Source: Lysobacter stagni
Lineage (GTDB): Bacteria; Pseudomonadota; Gammaproteobacteria; Xanthomonadales; Xanthomonadaceae
DNA length: 64,000 bases
Assembly (NCBI RefSeq): GCF_030053425.1
Contig: NZ_JASGBI010000001.1
Location: forward strand, 1,620,001-1,684,000
Direction: 5' to 3'
Position numbers and translations under genes: made by a program. The notes below the pieces were generated by a model. That model was not told the origin of the DNA and made no database searches. It saw only the letters and a program-made list of their open reading frames with translations. How positions within the stretch are numbered: the stretch's first letter is position 1; every line of letters starts with the position of its first letter. This document shows, one piece after another, positions 49,895 through 57,283 of this stretch.

Positions 49895-51112
49895 ATGCCC
49901 CTCTACTACTACAAGGCCCTCAATCCGCGCGGCGAACTGCTCGACGGCCAGATGGAGGCGGTCAGTGGGGCGGAGGTGGTGGCGCGATTGCAGGAACAGG
50001 GTCATCTTCCGGTCGAGGCCAAACTGGCCAGCGAAGCCTCCAGCGCGTCGACGTGGAAGGGGCTGTTCAAGCCGCGACCGTTCGCAGGCGCGCGCCTGGT
50101 GCAGTTCACGCAGCAGCTGGCCACGCTGCTGGCGGCCGGCCAGCCACTGGACCGCGCGCTGGGCATCCTGCTGGAACTGCCGGAAGACGAAGCCGCACGA
50201 CGCACCATTGGCGACATCCGCGATGCGGTGCGCGGCGGAACCTCCCTGTCGACCGCGCTGGAGCGCCAGCACGGCACGTTCTCGCGCCTGTACGTCAACA
50301 TGGTGCGCGCGGGCGAGGCCGGCGGCAGCCTGCACGAGACACTCGCGCGCCTGGCCGATTACCTGGAGCGCTCGCGTGCGTTGCAGGGGCGCGTGATCAA
50401 CGCGCTCATCTACCCGGCGATCCTGTTGTGCATGGTGGGCCTGAGCCTGCTCTTCCTGCTGGGCTACGTCGTGCCGCAGTTCGCGGCGATGTACGAAAGC
50501 CTGGATGCACAGCTGCCGATCTTCAGCCGCATCGTGCTCGGCATCGGACTGTTCGTGCGCGACTGGTGGATCGTGTTGCTGGTGCTCCCCGCGCTGGCGC
50601 TGTGGTGGTTCGACCGCAAGCGTCGCGATCCCGCCTTCCGCGAGGCGTTGGACGCCTGGCTGCTGCGCAACCGCATGGCAGGCCCGCTGGTGGCGAAGAT
50701 CGAGACCGCGCGTCTGGCACGCACGCTGGGCACGCTGGTGCGCAACGGAGTGCCGCTGATGTCGGCGCTGGGCATCGGACGCAACGTGCTGGGCAACCGT
50801 GTGCTGGCCGCCGATGTCGAAGCGGCCGCGGAGGAAGTGAAGAACGGCGTGCCGCTGTCGATGGCGCTGGGGCGTGGCAAGCGCTTTCCGCGACTGGCCT
50901 TGCAGATGATCCAGGTCGGTGAGGAATCCGGCGCGCTGGACGCGATGCTGGTGAAGACGGCGGAAACCTTCGAGCAGGAAACCGCGCTGGCCCTCGACCG
51001 CATGCTGGCGGCGCTGGTGCCCGTGGTGACGGTGGCGCTGGCTGCGATGGTGGGCACGGTCATCATCGCCGTGCTCGCCCCCATCTACGACCTCACCAGC
51101 GCGATTGGGTGA
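49895..51112 (+). CDS. gspF: Type II secretion inner-membrane platform protein GspF (XpsF)
   Basis: A 405-residue polytopic protein beginning MPLYYYKALNPRGELLDGQM. It has two homologous cytoplasmic GspF domains (LVQFTQQLATLLAAGQPLDR; ARLARTLGTLVRNGVPLMSA). Three membrane helices lie near residues 172-195 (LIYPAILLCMVGLSLLFLLG), 220-242 and 372-396. It forms the platform above the GspE ATPase and follows gspE by 3 bases. The last codons ATT-GGG-TGA run into a tandem structured repeat that separates it from gspG. Confidence 0.95.
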   Translation: MPLYYYKALNPRGELLDGQMEAVSGAEVVARLQEQGHLPVEAKLASEASSASTWKGLFKPRPFAGARLVQFTQQLATLLAAGQPLDRALGILLELPEDEAARRTIGDIRDAVRGGTSLSTALERQHGTFSRLYVNMVRAGEAGGSLHETLARLADYLERSRALQGRVINALIYPAILLCMVGLSLLFLLGYVVPQFAAMYESLDAQLPIFSRIVLGIGLFVRDWWIVLLVLPALALWWFDRKRRDPAFREALDAWLLRNRMAGPLVAKIETARLARTLGTLVRNGVPLMSALGIGRNVLGNRVLAADVEAAAEEVKNGVPLSMALGRGKRFPRLALQMIQVGEESGALDAMLVKTAETFEQETALALDRMLAALVPVVTVALAAMVGTVIIAVLAPIYDLTSAIG

Positions 51113-51487
51113 GGCAGGCCGCTTGCGCGGCACTGCCGCGCGGCCTGCCGAACGCCCGTCCATGGATGGACGGGCCGGGCATTCCGGAGCCCTTCGCATC
51201 GCGCCATGGATGGCATCGATCACGTCAACATATGTGGGCACTGCCGCGCGGCCTGCCGAACGCCCGTCCATGGATGGACGGGCCGGGCATTCCGGAGCCC
51301 GTCGCATCGCGCCATGGATGGCATCGGTCACGTCGACATATGCAGGCACTGCCGCGCGTCGCCGAACGCCCGTCCATGGATGGACGGGCCGGGCATTCCG
51401 GAGCCCGTCGCATCGCGCCATGGATGGCATCGGTCACGTCGACATATGCAGGCACTGCCGCGCGGCCTGCCGAACGCCCGTCCATGC
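51110..51487 (+). repeat. Stop-anchored palindromic element, 3.4 tandem units inside the type II secretion cluster
   Basis: It begins at the gspF TGA. Arms GGCAGGCC (51113-51120) and GGCCTGCC (51142-51149) enclose CGCGGCA-C-TGCCGCG (51126-51140). Palindrome GCCCGTCCAT (51154-51163) / ATGGACGGGC (51166-51175) follows. Units beginning GGCACTGCCGCG start at 51129, 51237, 51345 and 51451, giving periods of 108, 108 and 106 bases; the fourth is cut near 51487. The third unit lacks two bases in the right arm. The later units lack the gspF-side left arm and are separated by a GTCGACATATG-type joint. Confidence 0.9.
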
Positions 51488-51728
51488 CCGGGCCGTCGCA
51501 CCGCCGGACTCGCCCATCCCGCCGACGCAATCACCACACCCAGGGATGAAAATGGTGCATGGACAAGCGTTCCGACAGTCCTCACACCCCACGGCCGCCG
51601 GAGGGGGCGATGCCCGTTCCTGCGTTGCAGGTCCCGGAACTGAACATCGCCGTCCGCAGTCAGCCCATTGGCAACCGATTTCAGGTAAACATCCACCCTT
51701 CCCGGACGATCTTGGACAAGGAATCCAC
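51488..51728 (+). other. Leader region of gspG
   Basis: No supported gene lies between the end of the tandem repeat and the gspG start. The stretch is moderately GC-rich and ends with AAGGA (51718-51722), a good ribosome site for gspG. Because the repeats separate gspEF from gspG-D, this region may hold a second promoter, but I could not identify one. Confidence 0.5.
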
Positions 51729-52163
51729 ATGCGCAACCGCCGCTCGTTGACCCGTTCCCCGTCCGCTGCGCTCCAGCGCGGCATGAGCCTGATCGAGATC
51801 ATCATCGTGATCGTCCTGATCGGCGCCGTGCTCGCGTTCGTGGGCAGCCGCGTGCTGGGCGGCAAGGATCGCGGCGACTACAACATCGCCAAGGCGCAGG
51901 TGCAGACGCTGGCGGGCAAGGTGGATTCCTTCCAGATGGATACCGGGCGCCTGCCGACCTCGCTGGAGGAACTGGTCACCCAGCCCAGCGACGTGAACGG
52001 CTGGCTCGGCCCGTATGCCAAGGCGACGGAACTGAAAGACCCCTGGGGCCACCCGATCGAGTATCGCGCCCCGGGCGAAGGCGGCCCGTACGATCTGGTG
52101 ATTCTCGGCAAGGATGGCAAGCCGGGCGGTACCAGTGTCGATGCGGACATCAAGTACGAGTAA
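51729..52163 (+). CDS. gspG: Major pseudopilin GspG (XpsG)
   Basis: A 144-residue prepilin with leader MRNRRSLTRSPSAALQRG cut before MSLIEIIIVIVLIGAVLAF (Glu at +5). The mature body contains KVDSFQMDTGRLPTSLEEL and DPWGHPIEYRAPGEGGPYDL, and ends GKPGGTSVDADIKYE, where GspG binds calcium. It polymerises into the type II pseudopilus. It is the first gene of the run gspG-H-I-J-K-L-M-N-D. The frame is open from 51105, but the prepilin start and AAGGA site define 51729. Confidence 0.96.
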   Translation: MRNRRSLTRSPSAALQRGMSLIEIIIVIVLIGAVLAFVGSRVLGGKDRGDYNIAKAQVQTLAGKVDSFQMDTGRLPTSLEELVTQPSDVNGWLGPYAKATELKDPWGHPIEYRAPGEGGPYDLVILGKDGKPGGTSVDADIKYE

Positions 52164-52188
52164 GCGACCGCCGCGCGGAGGCAGTGGC

Positions 52189-52644
52189 ATGCCACGTCGC
52201 GTCCTCGGCATGTCGTTGCTGGAGATGCTGCTGGTGCTGGCGCTCATCGCCGGCATCGCGGTGCTGGGCATCGCTGCGTTCGGTGGCGGCTGGCAGGGCA
52301 TCCAGTTGCGTTCCAGTGCCAAGGCAGTCGCCGCGCAATTGCGGTACACGCGCGCGCTGGCCATCTCCACCGGCACGCCGCAACGTTTCCTGATCGATCC
52401 GGCCTCGCACCGCTGGAGCGCGCCCAACGGCCGCAAGGGCGAGATTCCCGATTCCGTTCGCGTGACCTTCATCGGCGCGCGCGAGGTGCAGCCCCGACGC
52501 GGCGAGGGCGCGATCGTCTTCTTCGAGGACGGCGCCAGCACCGGCGGCCGCGTGCAACTGGCCGCACGCAAGGCGGCGTGGAATATCGACGTCGCCTGGC
52601 TCACAGGGGAGATCCGCATGCGTCGCGGCGAGGTGGCGCCGTGA
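52189..52644 (+). CDS. gspH: Minor pseudopilin GspH (XpsH)
   Basis: A 151-residue prepilin with a short leader MPRRVLG and the hydrophobic N-helix MSLLEMLLVLALIAGIAVLG (Glu at +5). A GspH-type body follows (QRFLIDPASHRWSAPNGRKG, EGAIVFFEDGASTGGRVQL). It begins 25 bases after gspG and overlaps gspI by one base (TGATG). It belongs to the tip or core of the pseudopilus. Confidence 0.92.
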   Translation: MPRRVLGMSLLEMLLVLALIAGIAVLGIAAFGGGWQGIQLRSSAKAVAAQLRYTRALAISTGTPQRFLIDPASHRWSAPNGRKGEIPDSVRVTFIGAREVQPRRGEGAIVFFEDGASTGGRVQLAARKAAWNIDVAWLTGEIRMRRGEVAP

Positions 52645-53087
52645 TGCGCGTGCGTACCGCCGCAGTGTCGCGCCAGCGCGGTTTCACCTTGCTGGAGGTG
52701 ATCGTCGCGTTCGCGCTGCTGGCCGCGGCGCTGGCGTTGCTGCTGGGCATCCTGTCCAACTCCGCGCGCCAGGTGCGCTGGTCGGACGAGGCCGGGCGCG
52801 CGGCGCTGTACGCGCAGACGCTGATCGACCAGGTCGGCGTGGGCGAGCCGATCACGGCCGGGCAGCTCGATGGCGAATTCGAACAGGGCCGCTATCGCTG
52901 GCAACTGCGCATCGCACCCTGGCGCGACGCGGCCACCGCCGGCGCACAATCGCCCGCTGCCCCGAACGCACCACGCCTGTTCGAAGTGACCCTGACGATG
53001 GAGTGGGGCGCTGCCGATCCCGGACAGCGCCTGCAATTGCGTTCGTTGCGCACCGTGGCGGCCGGGACCGGGGCGGTGCTGCCATGA
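52644..53087 (+). CDS. gspI: Minor pseudopilin GspI (XpsI)
   Basis: A 147-residue prepilin with leader MRVRTAAVSRQRG and N-helix FTLLEVIVAFALLAAALALL (Glu at +5), then a short body ending GQRLQLRSLRTVAAGTGAVL. In-frame GTG at 52641 is an alternative start one codon earlier. It is coupled to gspH (TGATG) and to gspJ (ATGA overlap). GspI, GspJ and GspK form the pseudopilus tip complex. Confidence 0.92.
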   Translation: MRVRTAAVSRQRGFTLLEVIVAFALLAAALALLLGILSNSARQVRWSDEAGRAALYAQTLIDQVGVGEPITAGQLDGEFEQGRYRWQLRIAPWRDAATAGAQSPAAPNAPRLFEVTLTMEWGAADPGQRLQLRSLRTVAAGTGAVLP

Positions 53088-53731
53088 GGCACGCGCGCGG
53101 ATTCACGCTGATCGAACTGTTGCTGGCGACGGTGTTGCTGGTGGCGGGCCTGGCACTGGCGTTCACCACGCTGGGTGCGGCCAGCCGCACGGTGACGCGC
53201 GGCGAAGCGATCGGCGAACACAGCGAGCGCGTCCGCTCCGTCAGCACCTTCCTGCGCCGCAGACTGACCGGTGCGCGGCCGGTGGGCTTCGCGTTCGACC
53301 AGACGCGCGCGGTGGCGATGCGCTTCGTCGGAGAACCGCAGCGCATGCGTTTCGTGGCGGACCTTCCCGACTACCTCGGTCGTGGCGGTCCGTACCTGCA
53401 CGACCTGTCGGTCGTCGACGATGGCGAGGGCGTGCGCCTGGTGATTTCGATGTCGATGGTGTTGGCCGGCGAGGTGGTGGAGGAGCGTCCCGAGCGTCCG
53501 CCCGAAGTGCTCGCCGACAACCTGCGCGAGGTGCGTTTCCGTTATCGGGCGCTGGACGAGCGCGGTCGGATGGGCGACTGGCAGGATCGCTGGGAGGCGA
53601 GCGAACAGTTGCCACTGCAGGTGGAGATCACGCTGGTCGACCGTAATGGACGCGCATGGCCACCGCTGGTCGTTGCGCCACCGTTGGCGCCGGCATTCAG
53701 CAGCTTCAACGTTCCGCTGGAGACGCAGTGA
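53084..53731 (+). CDS. gspJ: Minor pseudopilin GspJ (XpsJ)
   Basis: A 215-residue prepilin with the very short leader MRHARG and N-helix FTLIELLLATVLLVAGLALA (Glu at +5). The body contains RFVGEPQRMRFVADLPDYLG and VRFRYRALDERGRMGDWQ, a GspJ-like beta region. Its ATG overlaps the gspI stop (ATGA), and its own stop overlaps gspK (TGATG). Confidence 0.93.
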   Translation: MRHARGFTLIELLLATVLLVAGLALAFTTLGAASRTVTRGEAIGEHSERVRSVSTFLRRRLTGARPVGFAFDQTRAVAMRFVGEPQRMRFVADLPDYLGRGGPYLHDLSVVDDGEGVRLVISMSMVLAGEVVEERPERPPEVLADNLREVRFRYRALDERGRMGDWQDRWEASEQLPLQVEITLVDRNGRAWPPLVVAPPLAPAFSSFNVPLETQ

Positions 53732-54606
53732 TGCGCGCGCGTCCTTCTGGCCATGCGCGCACGCGCGGCACCGCACTGATCCTGGTGCTGTGGCTGATCG
53801 TGCTGTTGACCGCACTGGTCGGCGGGTTTGCGATGGCCGCGCGCACCGAACATCTCCAGGGGCGCGTGATGGTGCGGGGCGTCGTGGCGGCCAACGCCGC
53901 GCGCGCCGGCCTGGAATACGCCATGACGCGACTGGCGCTGCCCGACCAGCGCCTGCAATGGCGACCGGACGGTCGCCCGTACCAGTGGCGCTATGCAGGC
54001 GCTGCCATCGAAGTACGCGTGACCGACGAGAACGGGAAGATCGACCTCAACCAGGCCGATCCGCAGTTGTTGGCCGCGCTGATCCAGAAGGCGGGCGTGG
54101 ACGCGGCGGTGGCCTCGCGCCTGGCCGGGGCCATCGTCGACTGGCGCGATACGGACACGCTCACCCAGCCGGCAGGCGGCGGCGAGGACGCGGACTATGC
54201 CGCCGCCGGCCTGCCGTACGGGGCCAAGGACGCGGAGTTCGAAGGCGTTGCCGAACTGGAGCAGGTGATCGGGATGACGCCGGCGCTGTTCGCCCGCATC
54301 GAGCCCCACCTGACCGTCTACAGCGGTCGTTCGCGCCCCGATCCGGCGTTCGCTTCGGCGGAAGTCCTGGACGCGATGGGCCTGAACGGCGCGGACATCG
54401 TGGCCCAGCGCCGCGGGGCCGGCGATGGTGCGCCGCAGGCCGGCATGGCCGGAGTGGGCAGCGGCACCTATAGTATCCAGAGCCGCGCACGGCTCGCCGA
54501 TGGTCGTCAGTCCGTGCTGCGGGCCGTGGTACGGGTGGGCGGAGGGGGACTGCCGGGAATGGCATACCTGCCGTTGCGCTGGGAGGAGGGATCGTCGCCG
54601 CGATGA
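53731..54606 (+). CDS. gspK: Minor pseudopilin GspK (XpsK)
   Basis: A 291-residue prepilin with leader MRARPSGHARTRG, then TALILVLWLIVLLTALVGGF without the +5 Glu, as expected for GspK, the tip subunit that caps the pseudopilus. The large insert carries a helix-hairpin-helix/SAM-like domain (DLNQADPQLLAALIQKAGVD) and SRLAGAIVDWRDTDTLTQPA. It overlaps gspL by 4 bases. Confidence 0.94.
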   Translation: MRARPSGHARTRGTALILVLWLIVLLTALVGGFAMAARTEHLQGRVMVRGVVAANAARAGLEYAMTRLALPDQRLQWRPDGRPYQWRYAGAAIEVRVTDENGKIDLNQADPQLLAALIQKAGVDAAVASRLAGAIVDWRDTDTLTQPAGGGEDADYAAAGLPYGAKDAEFEGVAELEQVIGMTPALFARIEPHLTVYSGRSRPDPAFASAEVLDAMGLNGADIVAQRRGAGDGAPQAGMAGVGSGTYSIQSRARLADGRQSVLRAVVRVGGGGLPGMAYLPLRWEEGSSPR

Positions 54607-55805
54607 ATGCACGGAGCGAGAGCCGGCCGGGAGCCGACTGGGCGCAGGACAGGCTGCGGCGCCTTGGCGCGCGCGTGGTTCCGGGTGCGGGCGGCTTCCT
54701 GTCGTGGTGGACGCGCAACCTGGCGGCCTGGCTGCCGGCGCGCGTTCGCCGCGTGCTCGGCTTCGACCGCGGCCGCCTGTTGCTGCAGCTGGAAGGCGAT
54801 GCCGTGCAGCTGCGCCTGCAGCAGGGCAGCGACCTGCGCGACCTGGGCACCGTGCCGCAGGCGTCGCTGCCCACCGAAGATGCCCTCGTCGCCCCGATCG
54901 ACCCGCTGGCCACGCTGCTGCCGGCACGCCTGGCGGATCTCCCGCGCTGGCTGCTGCTGCCCGCCGCGACCGGCCTGCGTCGGCGACTGACGCTTCCCGC
55001 CGCCGCGGCCGATCGCCTGCGCGACGTGGTGGGTTTCGAAATCGACCGGCAGACACCCTTCACCGCCGAGACGGTCGCGTTCGACGCGCGCGTGATCGAC
55101 CGTCGCGACGACGGCGCGCTCGACGCCGAGCTGGTGGTCGTTCCGCGCCAGCGCATCGAGCCGCAACAGGCTGCCCTGGGGCAACTGGCCGGGTCGCTGG
55201 CCGGCATCGACCTGTGCGCCGAGAACGGCGTGCCATTGGGCGTGAACCTGTTGCCGCCGGCGCAACGCCGCCGCCATGGCGACCCCTTCCGGTACTGGAA
55301 CCTGGCATTGGCCGCGATCGCCGTGCTCACCGTTGCCGCAACGATGTGGCAGTTGCTGGCCAACCGCCGGGCCGCGGGCGATGAACTGGAACGTCGCATC
55401 GCCGACCACGCCACGGCCGCGCGCGAAGCGGCCGCGCAGCGCCAGACGCTGATCGACCTGATCGAAGGCCAGGCCTTCCTCGACCGCCAGCGCGCCCAGC
55501 GCGCGACCGCGGTGGAGGTGATGGACGAACTCACCCGCCGCCTGCCCGACACCACGTACCTCGAGAAACTCGCCATCGAGGACGACAACCTGTTGATGAT
55601 CGGCCTCAGCCGCGAGGCGCCGTCGCTGGTGCAGCGCCTGCAGGGCTCGAAGCTGTGGCGGGCGCCCTCGTTGACCGGCGCGCTGATGCCCGACCCCGCC
55701 AGTGGCCGCGACCGCTTCACCCTGACGGCCGAACTCCCGTCGACAGGCAAGCCTGCGCCCGTCGCCGCACCGCGCGAAGACACGGAGGACGGCGATGGCC
55801 GTTGA
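54603..55805 (+). CDS. gspL: Type II secretion protein GspL (XpsL)
   Basis: A 400-residue protein with an N-terminal cytoplasmic actin-like part (FDRGRLLLQLEGDAVQLRLQ, LPAAAADRLRDVVGFEIDRQ). A single membrane helix lies near residue 240 (WNLALAAIAVLTVAATMWQL), followed by a periplasmic ferredoxin-like domain (LTRRLPDTTYLEKLAIEDDN). This is the GspL plan: it links the GspE ATPase to GspM. It overlaps gspK by 4 bases and gspM by 11. Confidence 0.92.
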   Translation: MNARSESRPGADWAQDRLRRLGARVVPGAGGFLSWWTRNLAAWLPARVRRVLGFDRGRLLLQLEGDAVQLRLQQGSDLRDLGTVPQASLPTEDALVAPIDPLATLLPARLADLPRWLLLPAATGLRRRLTLPAAAADRLRDVVGFEIDRQTPFTAETVAFDARVIDRRDDGALDAELVVVPRQRIEPQQAALGQLAGSLAGIDLCAENGVPLGVNLLPPAQRRRHGDPFRYWNLALAAIAVLTVAATMWQLLANRRAAGDELERRIADHATAAREAAAQRQTLIDLIEGQAFLDRQRAQRATAVEVMDELTRRLPDTTYLEKLAIEDDNLLMIGLSREAPSLVQRLQGSKLWRAPSLTGALMPDPASGRDRFTLTAELPSTGKPAPVAAPREDTEDGDGR

Positions 55806-56457
55806 TCCCGCCGTCCTGACACGCAGCGAGCCGGCCGCGCCTCGCGTCGAGCGCGACCGCTGGCTCGCGCTCGGCCTGCTGGTGGCGGCCGTCGCGCTGG
55901 CCTACCTGGTGCTGGTGCATCCGTGGTGGACGGCACCGATGCTGGAAGCGCAGGAACGCATCGACACCCTGCAGCAGCGCGAACTGCGCCAGCGCATGCA
56001 GCTGGAGCAGGCGCCGCAGGTCGCACAGCGGCTGGCGCAGGTGCAGGCGCAGCAGGCACGGCAGCCGGGCTTCCTGCCGGAGAACAGTGCCGAGCTGGCC
56101 ACGGCCGGACTGGTGCAGCGCCTGGAAGCGGTCGTCGCGCAGGCCAGCCCCGGCAACCGCAGTTGCGCCATCAGCAACCGTTCGCCGCTCAGCGAACCGC
56201 GTCGCGATCGCTATGCGCGCGTCGTCGTGCAGGTGCGCCTGCGCTGTGGCAGTCCCGAACTGGCCACGGTGCTCTACGCACTGGAAAGCGGCGCGCCGCG
56301 GCTGTTCGTGGGCAATCTCAACATCCTGTCCTCGCGCGGGTACTTCCTGCCGGGCAACACGCAACCCACCGGCGATGGCGGGCTGGACGTGAGCTTCGAC
56401 CTCTACGGTTACCTGCGCCCGAGCGCGACCAGCACGGAGGTGGCGCGTGCGCGTTGA
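55795..56457 (+). CDS. gspM: Type II secretion protein GspM (XpsM)
   Basis: A 220-residue bitopic protein with a short cytoplasmic N-terminus, one membrane helix near residues 25-45 (LALGLLVAAVALAYLVLVHP) and a coiled-coil segment (ERIDTLQQRELRQRMQLEQA). A periplasmic ferredoxin-like domain ends DVSFDLYGYLRP. The position between gspL and gspN and the topology identify XpsM, the GspL partner. It overlaps both neighbours by about 11 bases. Confidence 0.9.
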   Translation: MAVDPAVLTRSEPAAPRVERDRWLALGLLVAAVALAYLVLVHPWWTAPMLEAQERIDTLQQRELRQRMQLEQAPQVAQRLAQVQAQQARQPGFLPENSAELATAGLVQRLEAVVAQASPGNRSCAISNRSPLSEPRRDRYARVVVQVRLRCGSPELATVLYALESGAPRLFVGNLNILSSRGYFLPGNTQPTGDGGLDVSFDLYGYLRPSATSTEVARAR

Positions 56458-57274
56458 CGACGCCGGCCCGCGCACCTGGTTGCTGGCGACGGTCGCCGGC
56501 TGGGGTCTGCTCGCATGGCTGCTGGCGATGGTCGGCATGGGCCGGCACGCGCCGGCGCTGGAATCCGACCCGGGCCTGCTGCGTCCATTGCCCCCGTTGC
56601 GCGCACCCGCGCCGGAACGCCTGGGGCCGATGTCGCAGTACGTGCAGATCGGCCAGCGGCCCTTGTTCACCCAGGATCGCCAGCCCAAGCCGTTCTTCCT
56701 GCAGGGGCAGGGCGGCGAGGAAACCGGGCAGACCGCGTTCGATTACCTGCTGACCAGCGTGCTGATCACACCGGCCCTGAAGATGGCGATCCTGCAGCCC
56801 GCCGACGGCAGCGAATCGGTGCGCGTGAGGCTGGGCGACGCGCCGGAATCGCATCCGGCGTGGCGCCTGGTGGCCCTGGATGTGCGCAGCGCGGTGTTCG
56901 AAGGCCCTGAAGGTCGTCGCGAGATGACGCTGCGCGTGTTCGACGGCCAGGGCGGGCAGCCGCCCACGGCGGTGAACACCGCACCGTCGCAGAACGCGCG
57001 GCCACAGCCGGTGGGTGTCCCGGTGCCACCCAGTGCGCCCAATGCCGCCAACGCGGCGCGCGCTGCGGCAAGCCCCAACCGCCCGTCCGCGGGCACGTCC
57101 TCGTCGAACAAGAACACCGCCGGGCAGAACTCGCCCCAGCCGGCGGTCGATGCTGCCGAAAGCGCGCCCCTGACCCCCGAGGCGCAGATGGAAGCGATCC
57201 GCAAGCGGATCGAAGAGCGTCGTGCGCAGTTGCGCCAGCAACAGAACGCACAGCCCCCGGCCCAGACTCACTAG
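56447..57274 (+). CDS. gspN: Type II secretion protein XpsN (GspC-like)
   Basis: A 275-residue bitopic protein starting at GTG (MRVDDAGPRTWLLATVAGWG) with one membrane helix near residues 11-31. A periplasmic homology region resembles GspC-type proteins (QYVQIGQRPLFTQDRQPKPF, DYLLTSVLITPALKMAIL). A Pro/Ala/Asn-rich linker and a charged C-terminal helix end in PPAQTH. In Xanthomonas XpsN takes the place of GspC and bridges the inner-membrane XpsLM complex to the XpsD secretin. No PDZ or coiled-coil GspC tail is obvious. Confidence 0.88.
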   Translation: MRVDDAGPRTWLLATVAGWGLLAWLLAMVGMGRHAPALESDPGLLRPLPPLRAPAPERLGPMSQYVQIGQRPLFTQDRQPKPFFLQGQGGEETGQTAFDYLLTSVLITPALKMAILQPADGSESVRVRLGDAPESHPAWRLVALDVRSAVFEGPEGRREMTLRVFDGQGGQPPTAVNTAPSQNARPQPVGVPVPPSAPNAANAARAAASPNRPSAGTSSSNKNTAGQNSPQPAVDAAESAPLTPEAQMEAIRKRIEERRAQLRQQQNAQPPAQTH

Positions 57275-57283
57275 AGTGACCGC

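Noticed and set aside
51129..51487. CRISPR array
   Set aside because: Period is about 108 bases with whole-unit identity, palindromic arms and no unique spacers. It is a tandem hairpin repeat, not a CRISPR.
51105..51728. Coding extension of gspG and repeated-peptide open frames across the tandem repeats
   Set aside because: The frames only repeat the hairpin sequence (peptides such as RPSMDGRSAGRAA) and lack ribosome sites. gspG has a proper prepilin start at 51729.
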